In this document: positions 8,701-19,100 of the stretch, one piece after another | Layout: every line of letters begins with the position of its first letter | Position numbering within the stretch: position 1 is the stretch's first letter | Source of the DNA: a virus | Virus record (IMG/VR): IMGVR_UViG_3300027963_000234 | Location: 1-30,098 of that record | Direction: 5' to 3' (one strand) | DNA length: 30,098 nucleotides | Position numbers and translations under genes: made by a program | The notes under the pieces: model-generated | What the model was told of the DNA's origin: nothing | Database searches by the model: none | The model's input: only the letters and a program-made list of their open reading frames with translations

Positions 8701-9130
8701 AACTAAAAATTTGCTCTGTATAATCGTTAATATTTGTTAAATTTTTTGAATCAAAATTAAAATTATAACTTAACAATTCATTTGTTAAATTGGAGCTTAA
8801 ACTTTGTATAACCTTTACATATATAAAATCTAAAAAATTAATATTATTTAAAACTAAAGAAGATTGGAAATTTTCGTTACTTAACGTTGATAATCCAATA
8901 TCAAGAAAGAAGTTTTTATTTTCTATCTGTTTTTCGCTTAATGCCACAGAAGAGTTTTGTACAGTTTTATTACCAGAAATTCCTGTCTTTACATATTCTC
9001 TGCTGCTATTAATGTGGGGGTTTGATTCTGGCTCTGGGTCTGTGCCGGTTGAAATAGATATATTTTCTATTTTTATAGTTGGCAATAATTCACCAAACAA
9101 ACTTTCTAAACCATTAAATATTAATGCCAT
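5768..9130 (-). CDS. Large Asn/Ser-rich structural protein of unknown function
   Basis: This 1120-residue protein is unusually rich in Asn, Ser, Lys and Ile, with Asn clusters such as DNNNNFF and NNNILNTNNILNNLNINL. No catalytic motif, signal peptide or membrane segment is visible. The N-terminus (MALIFNGLESLFGELLPT) is hydrophobic and looks conserved. A more ordered C-terminal part (about residues 950-1060) contains FDPFVHPSTKNFMKLNF, ICQIEYLAGFE and PIWKLL, followed by GFIIIKIKKH, and may be the functional core. The coding DNA is the most AT-rich of the window (sampled lines of 13-20 percent G+C against about 25-35 elsewhere), which explains much of the Asn/Lys bias. It starts 26 nt after the 325-residue gene ends, with AAGG 14 bases ahead of the ATG. 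It overlaps the FN3-like gene by 11 nt, suggesting partners in one substructure. No family is recognised. Confidence 0.8.
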   Translation of the reverse strand: MALIFNGLESLFGELLPTIKIENISISTGTDPEPESNPHINSSREYVKTGISGNKTVQNSSVALSEKQIENKNFFLDIGLSTLSNENFQSSLVLNNINFLDFIYVKVIQSLSSNLTNELLSYNFNFDSKNLTNINDYTEQIFSFKDFYANGVLKAELSNAANANIYKYNKQIRFTSKNPNKQHLDVFAFAYINFDELINKFELNLTDNYDVLGFVSKQEVISNSQVVNESYVLTDNNNNFFIGTPFKGKNGKFYKQKISTARQETTNEPLNIVAVTNKKIVDSRELANLSLVDTVNSTTLSVNNINTNINKTYLSDLYVSRQKDNSYSAFFVFDIISYLKQNNKNQEIYDFSKSTDFIKIKKLNIIRKRVKTIDSTVYSFNEYTPDKKIISTSQNSFRNITNKISFYDPYNYLYSTSIVDLNNNNFASLLPSFVTLDSLRKVASVSEIVLPAAQNYRIFTFSDFEMSKITAGEYTYAVEIDIEDNTNQIIYDKIDNLNRAKDLLLNYLYEADRSDMFSVSENKQTKKFVSLQNSKYASLNTTTAVQQGTIDQRITIQNSPWIYVPSLLFTIEKQYKLNKNLNNNVKYYYNLLNPSTTSPQKITSVLNKVNELIEFLINKYSLEEKQDKNTKSKNSNNIKVLNVYKQFSNVIDSDTKKIGISFIETNNTALELGIPKISNSLFKSRTSNEILKYFPFNNISSFLLTSKLSKEDANNLSDIVTYSTCYLSPSSVTIDKNESYNINSIDNSNLNLPNYDNIVNKSIVKNSSSKRRYNTNSASEIINSTNTKISISNNLSPNLSTDIQLSFITKDSLLVDAEKVFDNSSFYNADRTFSINDLCTNANVETKNEEDLSNFSSLTNSIIEANLRPSSVNDTTNNTTSITTIDKFNILSSNSILNEIKNKIFKSSDAVSNTSETTTGTSNITSSLLSLPLQIKSLMVSEVSETRFDLSSFNFDPFVHPSTKNFMKLNFQTICQIEYLAGFEQNDVNKPIWKLLNKNDYDSLSGFIIIKIKKHYNKLLNIGIDTGFEYDIYNEFCIVEKEQVENLVQSQNQTNKIVPNINFIVNNNILNTNNILNNLNINLSDEEQTNVAKQLIVSNTLDYNVDSSYVFSKLELNNAN

Positions 9131-9155
9131 ACAATAAATACAACCTTAGTAAAAA

Positions 9156-10133
9156 TTAAACATCACAGTTTTCAATATCTTCATCAACAATATTAGATTG
9201 ATAAATACTAATTGGTAATACTTGATTTAAATCATCGCATTCATAATCATCATCAAGTAGATAATCCAGTTTTTTCATTCTTTTAACAGATTCGCACACC
9301 AAATTAGTTGGTATTTGTTCGTCATATGATATTTGCAAATAATGGTCAATAAACTCAGATGTTTTTGGTAATAAATCATCTGAAAATGGTAGTGGTACTA
9401 ATTGTTCATAACTTGATGAAATTGCATCGGCTGTTGTGCCACTACTTACTGTTTCAACAAGAAAAGCAAAAATATCAAAATTTTCTTTTTCAAAATCAAC
9501 ATTATTCTCCAAAACTTGTAACAGCAAATACTCTTGCGTTACTTTAAATGTTGTAGAGTCTGAAAAACTTCCAACATATTTTATGTTTTGATTTGTTGTA
9601 AAGTTTGTTATTGTAGCAATATCTATTGGTTTAACTGTATATGTGATGTTTGCGTTAAGTTGTGGTATCTTTTGAACATTGTAAGAACTTGAATATGCAG
9701 TTTCAACTGACCCAGATAACTCTCCATTTAAAAATACAACAGAAAAGTTTGGCGATTTTTGATTTCCTAATTCTGAATTTCCAAGTGGTAAAAGCTGAGA
9801 ATAAGCAGCTTCTGCTGGGTTTGCGAAAGAAAGCACAGAAGATTCTGGTTGATTAGCCAATCTTGTTCTGTTGGTTTCAGAAAAAGAACTTATTGCTGTT
9901 TCTCTGCTTGAAAAAACATATTGAGTTTTATTGTATGGAGTTTCTTCTTGTATTCTGTCTTCAATATCAATACTATTTTCTTGCACAAGGCCAGAATATG
10001 CTGAGTCGTACAAAACATTATTATCAAAAAATGAATAATAAAAAGGTTTAAATTTACCTTGTGAAAGTAATTGTTTTCCAAATTGTGTTAATTGTAAATC
10101 AATTACTTCTTCTTTTTTATTAAAGAACGACAT
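9156..10133 (-). CDS. Putative tail-associated protein with tail-collar-like N-terminal module
   Basis: This 325-residue protein opens with MSFFNKKEEVIDLQLTQFGK and continues QLLSQG, FKPFYYSFFDN and VLYD (residues 1-43). This is the same LTxxGxxxLxxGxF plus aromatic-strand layout seen in the 301-residue protein, and it resembles collar modules of tail fibres. A helical acidic stretch follows (IDIEDRIQEETPYNKTQYVFSSRET), then a beta-rich middle. The C-terminus is strongly acidic (LLDDDYECDDLNQ, VDEDIENCDV) with three Cys in the last 50 residues. The start overlaps the stop of the 3013-residue gene by one base (TAATG), with AAAGG 12 bases ahead, so translation should be coupled. Position directly after the giant matches the place of the fibre gene in P2-type tail operons. 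Function is inferred. Confidence 0.82.
   Translation of the reverse strand: MSFFNKKEEVIDLQLTQFGKQLLSQGKFKPFYYSFFDNNVLYDSAYSGLVQENSIDIEDRIQEETPYNKTQYVFSSRETAISSFSETNRTRLANQPESSVLSFANPAEAAYSQLLPLGNSELGNQKSPNFSVVFLNGELSGSVETAYSSSYNVQKIPQLNANITYTVKPIDIATITNFTTNQNIKYVGSFSDSTTFKVTQEYLLLQVLENNVDFEKENFDIFAFLVETVSSGTTADAISSSYEQLVPLPFSDDLLPKTSEFIDHYLQISYDEQIPTNLVCESVKRMKKLDYLLDDDYECDDLNQVLPISIYQSNIVDEDIENCDV
9999..10133 (-). other. Tail-collar-like N-terminal module of the 325-residue protein
   Basis: Residues 1-45 show VIDLQLTQFGKQLLSQG, an aromatic strand (PFYYSFF) and an acidic turn before VLYD. The alignment to residues 1-50 of the 301-residue protein needs only a two-residue gap. It is probably an attachment module; similarity to gpH collar domains is a pattern match only. 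Confidence 0.5.
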
Positions 10134-13100
10134 TATTTAAGACCTTTATTTATTTTTGAAGATAAGTTTGATATTGCCGAATTTGTTTTACTTATAGAGT
10201 CAGATAAAATAGTCTCTGTAGGACTTACTTGATTACTTGCTTCTCTATATCTATAATTATTGTTAGATTCTTGTTTTGAACTACTATTTTTAGAGGAGCC
10301 TAATTCTGGAACTGTAAATCTCTCGTTTGATAAGGTTCCAACTGTTTTTTCAGTTGTGAAAACAGATGTTCTCGTGGTGTCGTCTGGTGCTTGGAAATCA
10401 ATTGCTGTATTGATATCAGCAAGTTCAACTAATGAGAAAAAGTCATAAGGCCAGTTATAACTATATTTTACATCAGTAAATAGATTTTCGTTTATATTAT
10501 TAAAGATTGTTATATCTTTAATTAACTTATTGTTTGTATCTACAGCTTTGTTACCAAGATATTCATTGTAATCTATCTTTGCTCTTTGTTTGACTTTGAA
10601 AACCATCCATTGTAAATTAGTATCTATTGTTTGGTTTCTAAGCGCATTAGCATGACCCATTAATTCATTATAAAGAAGTTTGTGAGAAATAGTGGCTGTT
10701 TTCTTTTCTACTTTACGTGAATTAACAGGTGGCAAGTTTTGCCAAATATATGAAAGGTCATTTTGGTCTAAATAATAATCAAACTCAAATACATACATAG
10801 AAACTGGCGTTGTTTCGTTGTTGGTCTTGAAATCAAACATTGGTGGAAATACATATTTATCTAAATATGTTACCATTTGTTTGATTGTATTACCCGCATC
10901 ATCTGAGCCGTCAGAACTTGGTTCAGCTAAACCTAAAGAAATATCTGCTGTTTTTCTTGGAATTTCAAAGAACTTTTTAACACCATTTTCTTCAATATAT
11001 GGAACAGCGACAACTGCTTCATAAACTTTTTTAGATTTTTGTAATTTACCCAACTTAACAGGTTCAGTAGAAAATCCAACAAGTTTTGTTAAATCTCTAA
11101 TACTTGTAGAAGCGTTGTAATAAGAACTACCAGTTGCCAATGGATGATATTGAAGCCAATTATCTGGGATTGATTCAATTTGAATAAACACTCCTTCGTT
11201 ATCTTGTGGAATTTTTCCAAATTGATGCCAAATTCCATATGGTATTGCTTGTCGTCCTGTAGTTGAAACTTCATCACCATCTAATGCAGTATCATTAAAA
11301 TTGAGCATTGGAGTTTCAAATTTTGTTTCTATATTCCAAGCATATGTAATGTCATTTGTTTTTAACAGTCTATTGTTGGTAAGAGTATTAACATCGGAAT
11401 TAACAATAGTTTTATAATTTTGAATGTTCAAACAAGCACTAAGATGCATACAGTTGTTATTCAAATTTGTTTTAGATAATAAGAAGTATGAACCGCTTAC
11501 AGAATCTTGTGATGTAGGAGGGAATACATTAACTGTGCCGCTTACATATTCTGTGCCTACTGATGAAGTCCAAGCAGCCTGTCTTGTATCGAAGCGCAAA
11601 TAATTAATATTACTGTTTTGAATAATTTCTTGAATTGTATATTTTTTGGTTTCTGTTGCTTTGAAAACAATATCTGCCCAAGATTCACCATAGTAATAAG
11701 GTGGTGTATAGATTGGATTATAGCCCAATCTAGCGTCCCTAGTATAATAATTACCAGCACTATTGCCATTTGATGGATTTAAAGTACCACTATTAATAGA
11801 AGCGGCAAAGTCTGGTCCAAATGCAGATGGTCTGGAATAAAGTGTGAAAGTTTCGCTTAATGTTTTGTTTCCTTTATACGCAGCATAAACAGAAGCAGTA
11901 TAATCAGAAGAAATATCAAATTTAATACTTTGAGATAAAACATAATCTAAGTTTGTATCGGGGTCTTGTGGTAAGTCATAATTTAATGGGAAATAATTTC
12001 TATTTTCGTTTAATGAACGATAGATTTTTAATCTTGCACCATAAACAGAACCAGAAGTTAAGTTAAGATTTAATGTATTTTCTGGTTTTGATTGTATTGA
12101 TGTTAATTTTTGCTCAGATAAAAAGAAATTAACGGTTTCTGCTAAGAAATTGTTAATCATATACTTGTATTTATTGTCACCATCAGACTTAAGGATACTT
12201 GTACTAATACCATCTTCTCCAGAAGCAGATAATTTGTTGATAAAGTTTCTATATCTTAAATTTGTGCTTGCTGATGGGTGAGATTCAAAGTCATATAGTG
12301 TAATATTTTTTGTATATTTATCTGGCTGCAAGATTGCTTCAAATGGCAATCTTTTAGTAATAACTGCATCATCATTATTTCTTGCAACTATCATAGCATT
12401 AGACCCGCTTCCGTTAGCATTTGGAACATCAATTGCTTTATAACTGTAGAATGATGCAGATAGGTCAGAGTCTAAAACTGGTTTTTGCAACAATGCATAA
12501 TCAACGGCAATACCAGATTTTATCGTATTGTATAAAATACCGGGTGCCATAAATGGTGTTATGAAATTTCTGTGTTTAATATCATCGCCAAATACTGAGG
12601 CGGTTATAAACGAACTAGATGCTAATGAAGAAGAAACATATGGCAAATAAGAAGAAGAAAATGCAGTTGCAATATCTACTGTTCTGTCGGCTGGGAAAAA
12701 TCCTTTGTATGGTATAAATTTAATATATGCATTACATTCTAATGTAATTTTGAGTGGATCGACTAAATCTTTGTGGTCTTCTTTAACAACAGAAAAGTTT
12801 TTCATAAATTCTGTGTTTGTATAAGTTTTATAAAACACATCAGAATTATTATCAGAATAATTTGCGTCGGCACCAATAATTTGTAAATTATTTAATATGC
12901 TAATATCTTTGGACGATAAATAATCACTAATTTTATTTTCTAATCTAAATTCTGGTATTAATGAGCCATTTTTTCCTATGTAACTAATGTCATCTGCATA
13001 TTCATCATATGAATTATAAAATGGATTAATTGATGAAGAAGAATATGTACCATCATTGTTTAAGATTGTTGCTTTTTGTGCAGCGGACCAATAAGCATCA

Positions 13101-16100
13101 CCAAAACCAATTGGAAGTGGAAATGCTGGCGCGCTTAGATTTTTTCCAGTTGGCGCAACAAAAGAATTTAAATTTTGTACCATATGTTTTCTACTAAACA
13201 AAGGTGAAATTTTTAATTGTGCAGCACTACTTGTTGAACTATAGTAAAAAGAATGGTTATTTTGTAAAATTCCTGCTCCATCTCCATTTGTTTTTACGCC
13301 AGCACTATTTGTTGTGCGTGTATCAAAAGATTGAATTGCGTCCAAAGCCCACATGCTTTGACTAGATATCGTAATTGAACCGTAAGAAGAACTGCTATTC
13401 AAGGTAATTCTATCAGATTGTGAATCTCTCCAGAATTGATTATCATAATTTGTTCTTTTTCTAACAATTTTCTTATATCTGTTTATTGCAGATGGATAAA
13501 TATTTTCTTGATATTTTAATGAATTAAATTTGTTTATTGGACTTGAATTGCTTTGTAAAGCACCTCCAAGATATAATTTGGTAATTGTACTATATGACTT
13601 ATTTTCACACTTAGTTAAACCTAGCAAATAATTAAATTCATCATTACAGAAAAGTTCTGTCTCATTTTGATTGCTAAAAGTAATTTGCAAGTTTGAAGAC
13701 AATTTTCCATCACTATATCCGAGAGAAGCAAGAATTGGCTTTCTAGAAACAACATAAGGCTCAGAATAAAATCTATTTGAATTTCTTGTGTAAATTGTTA
13801 CTAAATTACCTGTTGGTCCTGTTACGGTAACTGGTATTGTATCAACGTTGCCAAATTGGCTATTTTTAATTTGCAGTTTTACTGATGGATGTGTTGAACG
13901 ATATAATTGTTTAAATGTTGGATATTGGTATAAACCATTTCTCAAAATCATAAGTGCATTAAACAATCCTGCTTCACTAGAAACAGATGTAACAATTGAA
14001 CTTGTAAGTGATGACAAAGAAGATGTTATAGAGCCTAGGCTATCATAGCCAACGCTTTCAACGATTACTGTATTTAATCCAGAGGAGTCAATTGTAGTAA
14101 TAGCACCAGTTAAAACGAACTGAGAGCCGCTAAGACCAACATCCGATACCGATACAAAAGGAATTTGTTGGACAACAGAACTAGTGCCTTGTGGTACTGT
14201 AACCAAACTATTGTTTAAACTAAGTTGTGCAACATTTCCACTTGTTATTCCTTGGGTAAGAGAAGCTGTAATCCAAGAATAACCTGCGTCTTTTCTGGGA
14301 ATTTGATAAGAAACAAAACCATTATTATAAGTGCTTCTCAAGCCATTATCATCAAATCTATACAATGTGTTTCTATTGACTTTGTGAATAGATGGAATGG
14401 TTGCAGAACCACTCATTAGCCCACCAAAATCAGAATGTCTTGCAAGTAATTGATTGTAGTTATATCCTATTGTACCTTCAATTATTTCTGGCGTGTAGCT
14501 TGAAGATTCGATTGTAAGATTGTCATTTACTCTTCTTGCATCGCCAATAACTTGTTTGTTTCTAAATGGTAATGCGTTGTAAGCAGAAAATTCTTCTGCA
14601 TATCTGTTTAGATATCCTCTTGAATTTGTTCTTAATTCGCCGGGTGCAGAGAATCTATTTCCAATTACAGTTTTGTATGGTGTTCTTGTTGGTAATTCAA
14701 AATCAACTCTGTCATCATTTGGAGCAGTTCTTAAAACAGTTCTAAGTTCAGTTTGTGCTAAATTAACTGTTCCTGTTTGGTCAGTTAAAAGCATGTTGTT
14801 GTTTGTTCTACCAACTGTGTGCAGGACTTCGTAATTACTTCTAAAATTACCTAAATTGTAAGAAGACGTAGAATATTGAATATTTGCTATATTTACAGGT
14901 TTTTTGCTTGTGCCTTCTCTGTAATAATAAGCTCTCTTGTGTGCTCTAACAGGATAAGAAGGTTCGTCTGGGTTTCCTTCTGGGAATGGATAATCAGCGC
15001 CTACAAAGCCCATTGTTGCTTGATAAGAAGAAGTTCCAAGTTGTCCAAGCAACAATTTCCAAGCCTCTGGACGGCTTGTATAAGTGTCTGTTCCCCTGTT
15101 AAGTGCAACGTGTCTGGATTGTAATCCACCAACCCATTGTTCTGTAAATGGACCTTGCATTGGCTTTTCTTTATTTGGTCCATAGGTGTCGTTGTGTAAG
15201 TTGGTGATAATAACGCCACTTATAAAGTTCTCTACAACATCTGCATTATAACCAGTTGTAATATTACCACTTATAAAATTAGCTGGTATTGCAATATCAG
15301 ACTTTAATACTTCTCCGTATCCCAAAGAAGAAGAAAGATAGTCACGACCATGAACTACGTTAAAAGAATATTTAATTTTCTTGTTTGGATTTTTAACATC
15401 AGAAATATCTTTTAATAATGATGATGTGTTTTCTACACCAATGAACAAATAGTTTGCAGGTACATTGATAACGTCATCTGCATCCATTGGTCCGTGTGGA
15501 GCAGTAGCAATCTTTAAGAAATCAATCTTATTATTTTTATGTAAATTTGTACCACCCTTTATTTCACTAACTTCATCGACAACATATCTTGTTGGTGTTG
15601 TGTATTTTCTATTTAAAGCAGAAGCAGCAACAGACAATATTCTACTTCTGCTATAATTTGAGGATGATACAGAAGAAGAAAGTGGTGCAGTATCTCTCTC
15701 AGCGCGATTTAACCAATAATCAGCATTATCGGATTCTAAACCAGTTAATGGTCTGTGTCCAAATTTCCAATTATAAACAAGCTTATTAATTGATTGAGCA
15801 CCAGCTTCTGGGTCTGTTCCCTTGAATTCAATTGTTGGGAATTTGTTCCAGTATTTATTTCTTTCTAAAATGTGACTTTCAATAACATTAAAAATCTTTT
15901 CAGATACGTTAGCAGATGCTGGTGTAAGTTGTGAAATAAATACAGATATTGCAGAATCTAACCATTTATATAAATCTACGTATTTATCAAGACTTGGAGT
16001 GTTTTGTACTCTCTCAAAAAATAACTGTCTAAGTTTAGACATATCTTTATATTCTTGACGATAACGATTTACAGGCTCGCCAATCAAATTATTAAATTCA

Positions 16101-19100
16101 ATAATGGTGCCAAACATATTCAACATTTCTTCTGAAATGCTTTGGTACATGCTTTTTTCGAATGTATAATAATAATTTGCAGGTCTTGTTTCTCTTGTAT
16201 AAACCAAATCATCTTGTGTTAAGACTTGAATTGTGTCAAGAGAATCTAAACTTTCTGGTAATTGTTGTTTTGCAGCAAATACATATTCAACATTCACAAC
16301 TTGGTCGTCATTTGGTAAGAAGAAATCACCACGACCAGTATATTGATGGTTCAATATATCACCAAGCCAACCATATCTATTTAGAAGCTCCAAAGAACCA
16401 GAGGTTGCATCTGGAACTATAAATTGGGCAACTTTATTAGTTGGATTACCGGGGTCACCACCATCAGAAGAGGTAATAGTTGCAAAATCCCAATTTAATG
16501 CTAATGTTTCTATTTGTGGTACATAAGTGCCAGAAATGGAAGTTACAGAAGGGACATAAGCATTTCTGTAAGCATGTAAAGAGCCATAATTTGATGCATC
16601 TTTTGAATGTGCTATTATAACATCATTTTCAAGATAAGATTGCCAATATTTAAGTGTTGAAATTTTGGTATCTGTTCTTGTTAAAACATTTTGTGAAGAT
16701 GTGAAATTAAGAACGTGTGAGCCAATATAAAATCTTTTTGCTTTTGAGAAGAAGTTTTGTCCTCTTGAATTGTTAATACTTTGAGTTAATAAAAATTCAC
16801 TCTCGATTGTATCAAGATTTGTTTTGACGCCATAAAATTCAATTGTATATGTAGCTGAGTTAGTAGTGCCAGAAACAGCATCAATATTTTCATACTTATC
16901 TGGTCTTACTCTAACGGCAAAATTCCATTTTGAATTATCATATACGTTTAAATAAACAGAAGATGTTAAATTAACATATGTGCCATTATAATCGGTTAAT
17001 TGAAAATAAGCATTTTTTGATTCTTGTTCTGGTCTAACAGCATAAACTTGGAAGTTAATATCATCAGAACCGTTCCAAGTTAAATTGTTTGCACTTGCGG
17101 AGTTCGCTTCGTGCATACCGAATAAAGACGAAGAAAGGAAAGGATATGAAACATAAAGTGGTTCTCCTTTTTCAAATCTTCTGGGGAATATTACTTCTGT
17201 TTCAGCGGTCATTCCCATATAAGAAGCAGAAGTATTGCCGGGTATATATGAAAGAGAGCTTGTTATAGAAGCATCAGCGAATTGATATACTGTTGTATCA
17301 AATCTGTCAGTATCGTTAAAATCAACAAACTTCTTTTTTACTGCGGTAGAATATGTGTTGTCTTGCAATTTATATGTTGAACCATCAGCATACAAATTCA
17401 TTTTGATTAATTCTGAATCTACACCAAAACAGCGAATTAAATTACGATATGATTTTTCTGTTCCTTTAGACTTTAAAATTCCATCTAAATTGTTGTAAAT
17501 ATTTAAATAAATTTTGTTTTTTACATCATTTAAAGATGAACTAAAAAATACAGCATCATTTCTATTAATGAAAAATTCTGAAATTTCAGATTCAACAAAT
17601 ATTTCTGGTGTTATAAAACCGGAATTTTCCAGCAATCTATTAGCAAAAGTAATTGGTTTATCAGAACCACTTGTGTAGTTCATGTTTTTAATTTTAGTTA
17701 AAAACCAAATTTGTTGATATAAATTATCAAAATAAGAAGAAATTACTTGAACAAGATTTGGTAACAAACCTTCGCCACTTTTCTCTTCTTCTTCTCTTAT
17801 CCATTGTGGTATATAATTGTAGATTGCAGCATTGTTTTCTGTATCATGCTCAAAGCTTTCATCGATTAATGTTTGTAGCGATGAAGTATAATCTGGATGT
17901 ATTGCATATACAGTAGGGTCTGGTTGTTCTGAAAAATTACTAGATATTAAAGCAGAGCCAGTATTTCTACAATCTTCTTCATATCCAACAAAAGTACCAT
18001 TTGAAATTCTACCAGAATAATCTAATATTATTGAATCATACGATGAAGAACCTACTATACCTTCATTAAACTTGAAATATACACCTAAATCAGTATTGGC
18101 ATCGTCCGTATTTGTTCCGCCATTTACATTTGTAAGCCAATTAAATTTTATGTCTTTTTCTGTTCTTGCTGTTTTCCAGTATCTGAATTCATCGATGGAG
18201 CCAGATAATTTACCCCAACCAAGTGCTGTACTAGAACCAGAATAAGCGGTAATCAAAGAACCAATCGTAGCCAACATTGCGCCAGTTACTGGCTGTAATG
18301 AAGTTCCAAATGTTATATTATCGTTTAATTCTCCATTAACATAAAATTTTGTGTTAATAGTAGAACCTGTGTTCTTTAAAACAACGGAATATTGGTTCCA
18401 GCCAGAGGATGTTAATTCTGATACAGTTACATCACCAAGGCGAACTCTACTAAATCCGTTTGTTCCAGATTGTGCAGTAAGATAAAACGAAGATAATGCA
18501 GTTGTAGAACTTGTTATTTCTAATACCAATCTACCATAATCAATACTAGAAGAATTTTTATTGTTCCATAAATCAAAAATAACTTCTTTTTCAGTTTTGG
18601 AAGAATCAAAGCCCTGTTTATTTAACCAAAATTCTATTGTTACGCCGTTTGTTAAGTCGTAATCTAAATTACTTGCTCTTTTATATTCTTCTGAATAGTA
18701 ATTAGAATATTTAAATTTTTCAACTAATGTACTGCCAGATGTATTTGGGCCACCTTTAATATAAATATAGCTAGAAGTTACAGAATTACCATATCCGCCT
18801 ACTAAAGAACCAGTTCTTGTACCCCATCCATTTGGAGAAATTGACACATAACCAGTATATCTTGGATATTTGTTGTCAAATATCCACTTGTCAAAATTAG
18901 AGGAAGTATTAAAAAATTGTATTTTCTCTTTTAATGAACCATCATATGGATATTGTTGAGAAATTCTTGTATATGCATCACTATAATATTTGCTTGCTAG
19001 ACCAAATTTAGCAAAACTTCTTGGATTTGAATAATCAACTGGTGGAACAAATCTGTTGATATCGATTTGTTTTTGTTCTATAAATTCTGCTGATTCTATT

